A stretch of DNA of 24,298 nucleotides from positions 1 through 24,298 of the forward strand of contig JANODG010000195.1 of assembly GCA_031412575.1 (NCBI GenBank), written 5' to 3'. Made by a program: the position numbers and the translations under genes. The notes beneath the pieces were generated by a model that had not been told where the DNA came from, made no database searches, and saw nothing but the letters and a program-made list of their open reading frames with translations. The stretch comes from JAMLIO01 sp031412575 (lineage in GTDB: Bacteria; Bdellovibrionota; Bdellovibrionia; Bdellovibrionales; UBA1609). Shown one piece after another: positions 1 to 8,154 of the stretch. Each line of letters opens with the position of its first letter. Position 1 is the first letter of the stretch.

Positions 1-77
1 CCGTTCAGTCCGCTTCGCTGGGACTTCCGTACGCACGCCCTGCGCACTTCGCTGGAACTTTTCCCACTGCGTGGGGC
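1..77 (-). repeat. GC-rich dispersed repeat, copy 1 (cut by window edge)
   Basis: Read on the minus strand this begins with GCCCCACGCAGTGGGAAAAG and continues through TTCCAGCGAA to GGAAGTCCCAGCGAA and CGGACTGAACG. The same blocks, in the same order, recur on the plus strand at 11185-11300, and the first block again at 11336-11364. The copy is GC-rich in an otherwise AT-rich region and lies directly downstream of the ABC exporter stop codon. CCCAC/GTGGG can form a short hairpin. It continues beyond the left edge. Function unknown. Confidence 0.8.
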
Positions 78-111
78 AGCCGCTAGTATTCAGTGGCCTG
101 CGAAGAACGGT

Positions 112-1977
112 TTAAAGTAACTCGCTATAAAATCCATTAAACACCGAATTCTCATCACCCATAAGGTCCTTCGGAGATCCAGACTCCACAAGCTTACCTT
201 TTTCTAATACAAGAATTTGATCGGACTTCATGACGGTGGTTAACCGATGGGCGATCACAATAGAAGTGCGACCCTCTAACACCTTGTCAAAAGCTTTCAA
301 CACTTTTTGTTCAGAAACCGAATCAATATTCGAAGTGGCTTCATCCAATATTACAATTTCAGGATCATAAACCATGACCCTAGCAAGGGCGATCAACTGT
401 TTTTCTCCCGCACTTAAGTTCGCACCCATTTCATCAATAGGGTCATCCAAAGACAAATTTAAGCCAACTAAATTTAAAATCTCAGAAAGTTTTTCGTCAT
501 TGTTTTTAGCATTAGAACTAAACTCTTCGATAAGATCTGGAAATTTATTATTCGAGACTGATTTTAAAACTGGATAAAAAGTGTTTTTGTCACCGATAGC
601 AATATTACTTCTTACAGTTCCTTTAAAAATAAATTCTTCTTGTCTGACTACTAAAAGCTTTTTTCGAAGTTCCGTAAGATTTAAATTTTCGATAGCATAG
701 TTATTAATAAAGATGACATTGGGTTCTGAAGTGTAAAACCCTTGAAGCAGCGAAACTAAAGTTGTTTTTCCACTTCCGGTTCTACCGACGATCGCATTTT
801 TACTTCCTGATTTAATTTTAAAATTAATAGAGTTTAAAACTTTATCTAATTTATTATATGAAAAATTAAGATCTTTAACTTCTATGACATTCCCATGTTG
901 AGGTTTAGATTTTGTATTGGCAACTGCACCAGACGCTAAATTTCCATCAACAGATTGTTTTGCTGATTCATCTAAAAAAACATCTTCTTCCGTGTCCTCT
1001 TCAAAAAGACGAATGATTCTTTGAGAGCTTGTAATGCCATTTTGGATTTGGTTGTATTTTTCTAGAATAAATCTGAGTGGACGAAAAAAACCTTGAAGCA
1101 TTAAAATGAAGGCTCCAATTTCTCCGATGGTTAAAGTGTTTGAATTAAAAAGGTAAAGACCAACAATTAAACTGATAAGAATTGAAAAGACTTGGAAGAA
1201 TTCCACGACGGGCCACAACAAGGCAAAATAAGTCACGGACTTTAACTGAAGATCTTTATACTCATCCACGTTTTGATCAAAATTCTTTGATACTAAAGTT
1301 TCGCCACCATAGAGCTGAATGATTTGAATGCCGTTTAGATTTTCTGCGCTAAAGGAATTTATTTGGGACAATTTGGATTTAGTGTGAATGAACTGTTCCC
1401 TAATCTTTTCACTCAACACACCAGCCGCCCACAAAACGGGAGGAAGAACTACTAAAACCGTAAGCGCCATCGGCCAAGAAATATAAAACAAAGCACCTAA
1501 TATAGAAAATATTTCGATGATGTTAATGAATGCACCCGACAAACCATCTGCAAATAAATCACCTAGACTTTTACTGTCATGGGCAATCCTGGTCACAATT
1601 CGCCCAGATGAGTTTTTATCAAAATACGAAATCTTCATTTTTTGAACGTGAATTAAAAGATCTCTTCGTATCTCGAAAAGAATTTTTTGCCCCATGAATC
1701 GAAATTGAAACGAAATTAAAAAAGAAAGAATAGCTCTAAGTGCATTACTGATTAAAAGTGCGAAACCACAATAGTAAATATAATTTATATTTTTTTCTTT
1801 AATTCCAAAATCGACGGCCCAGCCAAAAATAAGCGGAATTAATCGTCCTGAGACAATAAAAATCAAGATCAATCCAACTAAACCAATTAAAGCGAATTTA
1901 TAAGGTTTAGAATAGCTAAGCATAAATAAAACGTAGTCTTTAAGATCGCTTTTTGACGAACTGAATTTAGAGCTCAT
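112..1977 (-). CDS. ABC exporter half-transporter, MdlB-like (catalytically competent partner)
   Basis: A 621-residue inner-membrane half-transporter: an N-terminal six-helix type I exporter domain (about residues 15-320) followed by a nucleotide-binding domain (about 365-615). Visible motifs are Walker A G398-T406 (GRTGSGKTT), a variant signature LSAGE at 521-525, Walker B ending D545 with the catalytic glutamate E546 (ILDEATSNID), and the H-loop histidine H577 (IAHRLT). It starts with ATG preceded by GAGGG, and the ATGA overlaps the stop of the upstream half-transporter by 4 bp, so the two are translationally coupled. The upstream partner carries the canonical LSGGQ and this one the canonical Glu, so together they make one complete ATP site. 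This matches heterodimeric exporters such as MdlAB and BmrCD. Substrate is not deducible; lipid or drug export is the family's usual role. Confidence 0.93.
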   Translation of the reverse strand: MSSKFSSSKSDLKDYVLFMLSYSKPYKFALIGLVGLILIFIVSGRLIPLIFGWAVDFGIKEKNINYIYYCGFALLISNALRAILSFLISFQFRFMGQKILFEIRRDLLIHVQKMKISYFDKNSSGRIVTRIAHDSKSLGDLFADGLSGAFINIIEIFSILGALFYISWPMALTVLVVLPPVLWAAGVLSEKIREQFIHTKSKLSQINSFSAENLNGIQIIQLYGGETLVSKNFDQNVDEYKDLQLKSVTYFALLWPVVEFFQVFSILISLIVGLYLFNSNTLTIGEIGAFILMLQGFFRPLRFILEKYNQIQNGITSSQRIIRLFEEDTEEDVFLDESAKQSVDGNLASGAVANTKSKPQHGNVIEVKDLNFSYNKLDKVLNSINFKIKSGSKNAIVGRTGSGKTTLVSLLQGFYTSEPNVIFINNYAIENLNLTELRKKLLVVRQEEFIFKGTVRSNIAIGDKNTFYPVLKSVSNNKFPDLIEEFSSNAKNNDEKLSEILNLVGLNLSLDDPIDEMGANLSAGEKQLIALARVMVYDPEIVILDEATSNIDSVSEQKVLKAFDKVLEGRTSIVIAHRLTTVMKSDQILVLEKGKLVESGSPKDLMGDENSVFNGFYSELL

Positions 1978-3779
1978 AGCTGGCCCTCTTTTAGCGGCGA
2001 ACTTTCCTCAGAGTTAGTTTTCTGCGAGCTATAAAGCCCTCTATAAATTTCGCATCTTAAATACAAAGTTTTATGATCACCAATATCAATTATTTTTCCG
2101 TCATCAAGAACAAGAATTTTATCCACCCAATCTAAATTTTGAATTCGGTGAGAGCAAATGATAAAGTTCATTTTATGATTTAGCTTTTTTTCTTTAAGAC
2201 TTGTGATGATCTTGTGTTCGGTTTCAATGTCCACAGCACTTAAGGTGTCATCTAAAATTAGCCATTGAGGATTTAGCGCTAGGCCCCTGGCTAATGTCAG
2301 GCGCTGCCTTTGACCACCAGAAAGGCCTTGGCCATTTTCATCCAATTGTGTTTTTGTTTTAAGAGGCAAGGCTTCGATTTCGGCGTCAATCTGTACGTCT
2401 TTTAATAATTCGAACGCGAAGTTTTGATGACTGTGCGACTTTTTAAAATCGGCATCTGCAAAATCCAAAATATTTTCTTCGATACTTTTTTTAAACAAAA
2501 ATATTTTTTGCGGAACAAGTGAAAGAATTTTTCTAAAAAATTCTTTTTTAACATCTAAAATATTTTGTCCGTTATACAAAACTATACCGTCAGTCGGTGG
2601 TAAGTTTCTGGCTAATATCTGAACTAGCGTTGATTTTCCAGAGCCCACAGCACCAACAATGGCCATAGACTCATTAGGATTTAAACTGAAATTTATATCT
2701 TTCAACGCCAGATGATTGCTACTTGGGTATTTGAAATTTAAATTTTTGATTTGAAGAGATTTTCCTTTCGCAGTTTCTTCAAAACCATCATCGATTAAAT
2801 CGTTTTTTTCTAAAACATCTTTGATTCGATCAAAAGAAGAATCAGCTTCTTTATACATCATGAAAGAAAACCCTAAGGCGGTCATAGGCCAAATCATACG
2901 TTGCAAGTACTGATAAAAAGCAAAAAAGTGTCCAATACTGACTTCACCTGATACAACTTTAGGTGCACCTACAAATAATAATGTAGCGGTTCCAATCATC
3001 ACAAAAAATTCTAAAGTAGGGCCAAAGATAGATTCAATTTTGTCGACTTTAATTCCGTAATCTTGAAGTTTTTTATTTGTAGGGTGAAATAGAAATGACC
3101 GCAAAGGACTTAAGCCTAAGGATTTTATCACTTTAATTCCAGAAACTGTCTCTTGGGAAAAGCTGGTCATCTCGCCATTTTGATCTTGTAAATTACGGTA
3201 GCTTACGGTCAATAAACTTTCTAATTTATAAACTACAAAAGGAACGAGTGGCATTAAAGCCAAACAATAAATGGTCCATTCTACATCAATCAATAACATC
3301 AGCGGCAGTAGACCAATCACATAAATGATTGCATCAAAAAAAATCAACAAGCCTGGTCCAATGCCCATTCTAAAATTATCAATATCTTGGGTGATCAAAG
3401 TCATCTTTTCACCGGTTGGGACTTTGTGGTGAAAGTCTTGCCCAAGATTTAGCATTTTTTTAAATAATAATTTTCTTAGATCGGCAGCCACCGAATGGTG
3501 GAAGTATCCAAAGTAAATGCGCCAAAGGTATCTAAAGATCGCCGTTCCAAATGAAACGCACAGCAACAAAGAAAGATCTAAGGATAAACTTTGAAACGTG
3601 GCGCCAGCAAGTGCGTCAATGATTTTCCCAATCAAGTAGGGGCTTAAAATGTCAAAGGCATTAGTAAAAATTAAGGCCACTATCCCAAGGCCAAACGAAC
3701 CTTTATAGATCTTAATGTAATGGATAAAAGGGTGCTTAAGCCAGCTGTTGGCAGGTTTAAGGTTCGTTTTCATAGGCAT
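1974..3779 (-). CDS. ABC exporter half-transporter, MdlA-like (degenerate-site partner)
   Basis: Inner-membrane half-transporter of 601 residues from the ATG at 3779. Six predicted membrane helices occupy about residues 30-310, followed by the ATPase domain. Numbered from that ATG: Walker A 376-384 (GAVGSGKST), canonical signature LSGGQ 486-490, Walker B ending D510, and the H-loop histidine H544 (CSHR). The residue after the Walker B Asp is D511, not Glu (ILDDTLSAVD), as in the degenerate half of heterodimeric exporters (MdlA, BmrC). The reading frame is open up to a TTG at 3815, but neither that start nor the ATGs at 3779 and 3773 has a clear ribosome binding site; I chose the first ATG. 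It is the first gene of a two-gene operon, divergent from the nuo operon across about 255 bp. Confidence 0.92.
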   Translation of the reverse strand: MPMKTNLKPANSWLKHPFIHYIKIYKGSFGLGIVALIFTNAFDILSPYLIGKIIDALAGATFQSLSLDLSLLLCVSFGTAIFRYLWRIYFGYFHHSVAADLRKLLFKKMLNLGQDFHHKVPTGEKMTLITQDIDNFRMGIGPGLLIFFDAIIYVIGLLPLMLLIDVEWTIYCLALMPLVPFVVYKLESLLTVSYRNLQDQNGEMTSFSQETVSGIKVIKSLGLSPLRSFLFHPTNKKLQDYGIKVDKIESIFGPTLEFFVMIGTATLLFVGAPKVVSGEVSIGHFFAFYQYLQRMIWPMTALGFSFMMYKEADSSFDRIKDVLEKNDLIDDGFEETAKGKSLQIKNLNFKYPSSNHLALKDINFSLNPNESMAIVGAVGSGKSTLVQILARNLPPTDGIVLYNGQNILDVKKEFFRKILSLVPQKIFLFKKSIEENILDFADADFKKSHSHQNFAFELLKDVQIDAEIEALPLKTKTQLDENGQGLSGGQRQRLTLARGLALNPQWLILDDTLSAVDIETEHKIITSLKEKKLNHKMNFIICSHRIQNLDWVDKILVLDDGKIIDIGDHKTLYLRCEIYRGLYSSQKTNSEESSPLKEGQL

Positions 3780-3958
3780 TTTTAAGAGTATATTTACATC
3801 TATCGCTGGATACAAACACTAATTGCGCTGAAATAGTGTGCTTTTTAAAAAACTTTAACGCTTTTGTTTCGCCGCTCAATTCGTCTTTTTAAATGGTATT
3901 TTTGTGACTGAAATCAAAGTTTATATTTGAAACAGGTTCTAATCTTTTCTTTTTGCTT

Positions 3959-3985
3959 TTGATGACACCAGTATTTGTGTAATGT
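3959..3985 (+). promoter_or_regulatory. Possible promoter of the nuo operon
   Basis: The divergent gap between the ABC pair and nuoB must hold promoters for both. On the plus strand TTGATG at 3959-3964 is followed after 15 nt by TAATGT with an upstream TG, which could be an extended -10 element. The match to consensus is weak and nothing else stands out in the gap. Confidence 0.2.
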
Positions 3986-4034
3986 TAATAAAAACAAAAT
4001 GAGAATTTAAATTAGTACTCTAAAAGGACATGAA

Positions 4035-4586
4035 GTGATGGATGAGCGCCGTAATAAATCCGTACAAGATCTAGATTTAGAAGCCAAAAGCAGTCAGTTT
4101 GCACTAACCACAAAGCTTGATGCTTTAGTCGCTTGGGGCCGAAAAAATTCGATGTGGCCTTTGCCTTACGGAACTGCATGTTGCGGGATTGAATTGATGT
4201 CCGTTATGGGTCCTAAATATGACTTAGCTAGATTCGGCGCAGAAGTTGTTCGATTTTCACCGCGTCAGGCTGATCTGCTGATCGTTGCTGGCACAATCAC
4301 AGAAAAAATGGTGCCAGTTTTAGTCACCATATACGAACAGATGTTAGAGCCTAAATATGTTTTATCCATGGGAGCATGTGCCAGTTCAGGTGGATTTTAC
4401 AGAGCTTACCATGTCCTTCAGGGCATAGATAAAGTGATTCCTGTAGACGCGTATGTTCCGGGTTGTCCTCCAACACCAGAAGCTGTGATGGACGGGGTGA
4501 TGACTATTCAAAGAATGATTGAAACAAATCATCCACGACCATGGAGAAAGGTTTGGAAAAGACCTGAATTTTTAAAAACTTTATAA
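4035..4586 (+). CDS. nuoB: NADH-quinone oxidoreductase subunit B (complex I, cluster N2)
   Basis: NuoB/PSST, 183 residues, the subunit that carries the terminal [4Fe-4S] cluster N2 and hands electrons to quinone where the peripheral arm meets the membrane. The four expected ligands are present: the tandem pair C49-C50 (TACCGIE), C115 (GACAS) and C144 (PGCPP). The frame opens with GTG at 4035, with an ATG directly after at 4038; AAAGGA at 4023-4028 serves either. It is the first gene of a six-gene plus-strand operon. No nuoA precedes it, although nuoA normally sits there; the upstream neighbour is the divergent ABC exporter. The 46-nt gap to the next gene is the largest inside the operon. Confidence 0.97.
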   Translation: MMDERRNKSVQDLDLEAKSSQFALTTKLDALVAWGRKNSMWPLPYGTACCGIELMSVMGPKYDLARFGAEVVRFSPRQADLLIVAGTITEKMVPVLVTIYEQMLEPKYVLSMGACASSGGFYRAYHVLQGIDKVIPVDAYVPGCPPTPEAVMDGVMTIQRMIETNHPRPWRKVWKRPEFLKTL

Positions 4587-4632
4587 ATACTAAAAAAACG
4601 TAAATGAATATTAATTTCTAAGGGTTGGGATT

Positions 4633-6306
4633 TTGGAACTAGAAACAATAAAAAATAAACTTATACAAGACGGTGCTGCCAAATCTGTTCGCGAAGAAGT
4701 TCAGTTTGGTGATCAAATTTTATATGTCGACTCTAAAGATATTTTACCTGTGATGAAGTCACTGCGCCAGATGAAGTTCGATTTCATGATGGATCTTTGT
4801 GGTGTTGACTACCCAGAACGTGAAAAAAGATTTGATGTTGTTTACCAACTTTATTCATCATCAATGAACAAGCGTCTAAGAGTTAAAACTCAAGTCGCAG
4901 AACACGACACCATAGATTCTATCACTCCTGTTTGGAAAGGTGCGAATTGGTTCGAGCGTGAAGCTTATGACTTAATTGGTGTAAAATTTAAAAATCACCC
5001 GAACTTAAGAAGAATTTTGACTCATGATGAATTTGTGGGTCACCCTTTACAAAAAACTTACGATGCGGATCGACAACAACACTTATCTGCATCTTTGCCG
5101 ATTCACTTCGACCCAAGTTATACAAATGCGGATTTGGGTGGTGAAAATTTAGTGCAATTAAATATTGGACCTTCTCATCCTGCTACTCATGGAACATTAC
5201 GTATCATGGTGGCCTTGGATGGAGAAAAGATTGCTAAAGCCAATGTTGAGCTCGGATACTTGCACCGTTGTTTTGATAAGATGGCGGAAACTCATCCCTA
5301 CAACCAAGTTATTCCTTATACGGATCGCTTAAATTACTGTTCGGCACCAATTAACAACGTTGCTTACTGCGCGACTGTAGAAAAACTTCTAGGTGTCGAA
5401 ATTCCACCGAAAGCTCAAGCCCTAAGAGTTATTTTGTGTGAACTTTCAAGAATCATCGATCACATTGTGTGTTTAGGTGCGGCCTCTGTGGATCTTGGAG
5501 CCTTAACTGGATTTTTTCATTTATTCACTTACCGCGAAATGGTTTACACGCTCTTTGAAAAACTTTGCGGTGCTAGATTAACAGTGTCTTTAACTAGAAT
5601 TGGCGGCATGGCTCAAGAGCCACCACCAAATTGGCATAAAGAAGTTTTAGAAACTTGCGATAAAATCGAAATCGGAATTCAAGAGCTTGACACTTTAGTG
5701 ACAGGTAACAAAATTTTCATTTCAAGAACTTCAGGCGTTGCGCCGATCACAACGGATGAAGCTATTCGTTGGGGTTACACAGGTCCTTTACTTCGCGCGA
5801 CCGGTATGGCTTACGACTTAAGAAAAGTTCAGCCTTACTATGGTTACGAAACTTTAGATTTTTCTGTACCAGTAGGCACAACAGGTGACCTTTACGATCG
5901 TTATTTAGTTCGTGTTGAAGAGATGAGACAATCTATAAAAATCATCAGACAAGTGGCCAAAAATATTCCTGAAGGTGATTACACAATTCGTGACAAAAAT
6001 ATTGTCCTTCCAGAAAAGAAAGACGTTTATGGAAACATTGAAGGTTTGATGAATCACTTTATGTTGGTGATCAACGGTTTACGTCCACCTGTGGGTGAGA
6101 CATATTTAGCCCATGAAGGTGCTAACGGCGAATTAGGTTTTTACATCGTCAGTGATGGCAGTGGTAAACCTTACCGAGTCAAAGTCAGACCGCCATGTTT
6201 TCCAATCTATCAGTCATTTCCAGAGCAAATCACGGGCGGTCAGGTTGCTGACGTGGTTGCGATCTTAGGAAGTATGAATTTAATTGCAGGGGAGCTAGAC
6301 CGATGA
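4633..6306 (+). CDS. nuoCD: NADH-quinone oxidoreductase fused subunit C/D
   Basis: A natural fusion of NuoC and NuoD, 557 residues, part of the hydrophilic connecting module of complex I. Residues 1 to about 155 form the NuoC (30 kDa) domain with the typical REAYDLIGVKF motif. From about residue 170 the NuoD (49 kDa) domain starts with LNIGPSHPATHGTLR, whose His contributes to the quinone site, and ends RPPCFPIYQSFPEQITGGQVADVVAILGS-like, with the final Gly-Glu-Leu-Asp-Arg of the family. The fusion resembles that of Escherichia coli. The start is TTG, chosen because TAAGGG at 4619-4624 sits about 8 nt upstream and homology begins near there. The last four bases overlap the nuoE start (ATGA). 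Confidence 0.96.
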   Translation: MELETIKNKLIQDGAAKSVREEVQFGDQILYVDSKDILPVMKSLRQMKFDFMMDLCGVDYPEREKRFDVVYQLYSSSMNKRLRVKTQVAEHDTIDSITPVWKGANWFEREAYDLIGVKFKNHPNLRRILTHDEFVGHPLQKTYDADRQQHLSASLPIHFDPSYTNADLGGENLVQLNIGPSHPATHGTLRIMVALDGEKIAKANVELGYLHRCFDKMAETHPYNQVIPYTDRLNYCSAPINNVAYCATVEKLLGVEIPPKAQALRVILCELSRIIDHIVCLGAASVDLGALTGFFHLFTYREMVYTLFEKLCGARLTVSLTRIGGMAQEPPPNWHKEVLETCDKIEIGIQELDTLVTGNKIFISRTSGVAPITTDEAIRWGYTGPLLRATGMAYDLRKVQPYYGYETLDFSVPVGTTGDLYDRYLVRVEEMRQSIKIIRQVAKNIPEGDYTIRDKNIVLPEKKDVYGNIEGLMNHFMLVINGLRPPVGETYLAHEGANGELGFYIVSDGSGKPYRVKVRPPCFPIYQSFPEQITGGQVADVVAILGSMNLIAGELDR

Positions 6307-6860
6307 GTAGCACAGACACAATCGAAACAAGTCGCTTTGGCAAAAGCGCGGTTCATGATGAAGCTGATAAAGATTTTGCCACTAAAACTTGGATCGACGA
6401 CCAAGACAAAGAGTTTATCATTTCTGAACTGAAACGTTACGAACACCATTACTCGGCGATCATTCCAAGTTTGTTTTGCATTCAACGACGTCATGGGTGG
6501 GTACCACCTAAAGCCGTTTCGGAATTGACAGCGATTTCTAAAATTCCAGAAGCGCACATCAGCGAAGTGTTAAATTTCTACACGATGTTTAACAAAGTGC
6601 CTGTAGGTAAACTTCATGTTCAGGTTTGCACAACTTTGTCATGCGCTATGGGTGGTGGACGCGAGCTTGCCGATCATTTGTGTAAAACGTTTGGTGTTCA
6701 ACTTGGTGAAGTCAGTGCTGATGGCAATGTGACTGTAAATAGAGTGGAATGTTTAGGTGCCTGTCACAATGCCCCTATGATGCAAGTTAACGACAATTAT
6801 TATGAAAATTTAAGTCACGATTCAGCGGTCGAAACCATTCTAAAATTGGCAAAGAAATAG
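6303..6860 (+). CDS. nuoE: NADH-quinone oxidoreductase subunit E ([2Fe-2S] cluster N1a)
   Basis: NuoE (24 kDa), 185 residues, a thioredoxin-fold ferredoxin that pairs with NuoF in the NADH dehydrogenase module. The four ligands of N1a are C109, C114 (CTTLSC), C150 and C154 (CLGAC), spaced as in the family. The N-terminal 30 residues are polar and poorly conserved, giving a slightly longer protein than usual. ATG overlaps the nuoCD stop by 4 bp, indicating translational coupling; nuoF follows after 10 nt. Confidence 0.96.
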   Translation: MSSTDTIETSRFGKSAVHDEADKDFATKTWIDDQDKEFIISELKRYEHHYSAIIPSLFCIQRRHGWVPPKAVSELTAISKIPEAHISEVLNFYTMFNKVPVGKLHVQVCTTLSCAMGGGRELADHLCKTFGVQLGEVSADGNVTVNRVECLGACHNAPMMQVNDNYYENLSHDSAVETILKLAKK

Positions 6861-6870
6861 AGGCAAATTA

Positions 6871-8154
6871 ATGGCAACACAAGAAATCAAACTACTTTCG
6901 GAATTTTATCATTTAGATGAGTATCGCTATTTGAAAGGCTATGAAGAAAAAAATGGTTATAAAATTTTAGCGAAAGCTTTAAAAATGCAGCCTCAAGAAA
7001 TTATCAATGAAGTGAAAGAGTCAGGTCTTCGTGGGCGCGGTGGTGCAGGATTTCCGACAGGTGTGAAGTGGGGATTTTTACCTAATAATAATAACACTAG
7101 GTATTTACTGTGTAACGCCGACGAAGGCGAGCCTGGAACTTTTAAAGATCGCATGATGATGGAGCGAGCTCCACATCAATTGATTGAAAGTATGATCATC
7201 TCGGCGTTTGCGATTAGATCTCCAAAATCTTACATCTATATACGTGGGGAATACGATCATAGCATTCGTGTAGTCACCCAGGCTTTAAAAGAAGCTTACG
7301 CCGCTGGTTACTTAGGTAAAAATATTTTGGGTTCAGGATTTGATCACGAAATGGATGTTTATGTCGGTGCTGGCGCTTACATTTGTGGTGAAGAGACAGG
7401 AATGATTTCTTCCCTTGAAGGTTTAAAGGGTCAGCCGAAATTAAAACCACCATTTCCCGCAGTGCAAGGCTACTTAAAATCGCCAACGATTGTGAATAAC
7501 GTTGAAACTTTAGCAGCTGTGATTCCAATATTAGATAAAGGTGCGAAATTTTATAAATCTATGGGGACTGAAAAATCGGCGGGAACTAAATTATTTTCTG
7601 TCAGTGGATCAGTTCAAAAACCGGGTAACTTCGAAGTCGCTTTAGGCACTCCACTAATGGATCTCATTGAACTTGCTGGTGGATTAAAGCCAGGTCGAAG
7701 ACTTAAAGCCGTTATTCCTGGGGGATCATCAGCTCCGGTCTTAACAGCGCAAGAGTGTTTATCTACAAAAATGGATTACGAAGATTTAGCAGCAAAGGGC
7801 AGTATGTTGGGTTCGGGTGCTGTGATCATCATCGATGACTCACACAGCATGGTGGATTTACTTGGGACAATAATGCACTTTTATCACCACGAAAGTTGTG
7901 GTCAGTGTACACCTTGTCGTGAAGGCACAGGCTGGCTTGATAAAGTTGTCAGAAGCATTGTGAAAGGCCAAGGCCGTATTGAAGATTTAAATTTAATTTT
8001 AAAAGTTGCAGAACAAATGAAAGGTAAAACAATTTGTGCCTTGTCAGATGCGGCAGCACTTCCAGCAATTAGTTTTGTTTCTAAATTCAGAGACGAATTC
8101 GAAAAATACATCCTTGAAGGGCGAGCGCCGATGGAGGACATGATTCATGCCTAA
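6871..8154 (+). CDS. nuoF: NADH-quinone oxidoreductase subunit F (NADH/FMN-binding)
   Basis: NuoF (51 kDa), 427 residues, oxidises NADH through FMN and passes electrons to [4Fe-4S] cluster N3. The FMN/NADH glycine-rich loop GRGGAGFPTG begins at residue 55, the NADEGEPGTFKDR segment runs 82-94, and the N3 ligands are C343, C346, C349 (CGQCTPC) and C389. Length matches the family. A ribosome binding site AGAGG lies at the nuoE stop. Its last 8 bases overlap the nuoG start, so the NADH module nuoE-F-G is tightly coupled. Confidence 0.97.
   Translation: MATQEIKLLSEFYHLDEYRYLKGYEEKNGYKILAKALKMQPQEIINEVKESGLRGRGGAGFPTGVKWGFLPNNNNTRYLLCNADEGEPGTFKDRMMMERAPHQLIESMIISAFAIRSPKSYIYIRGEYDHSIRVVTQALKEAYAAGYLGKNILGSGFDHEMDVYVGAGAYICGEETGMISSLEGLKGQPKLKPPFPAVQGYLKSPTIVNNVETLAAVIPILDKGAKFYKSMGTEKSAGTKLFSVSGSVQKPGNFEVALGTPLMDLIELAGGLKPGRRLKAVIPGGSSAPVLTAQECLSTKMDYEDLAAKGSMLGSGAVIIIDDSHSMVDLLGTIMHFYHHESCGQCTPCREGTGWLDKVVRSIVKGQGRIEDLNLILKVAEQMKGKTICALSDAAALPAISFVSKFRDEFEKYILEGRAPMEDMIHA

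Noticed and set aside
4030..4038. Two-codon leader ORF ATG AAG TGA overlapping the nuoB start
   Set aside because: Striking layout but such a short match arises easily, and the ribosome binding site spacing serves nuoB itself.
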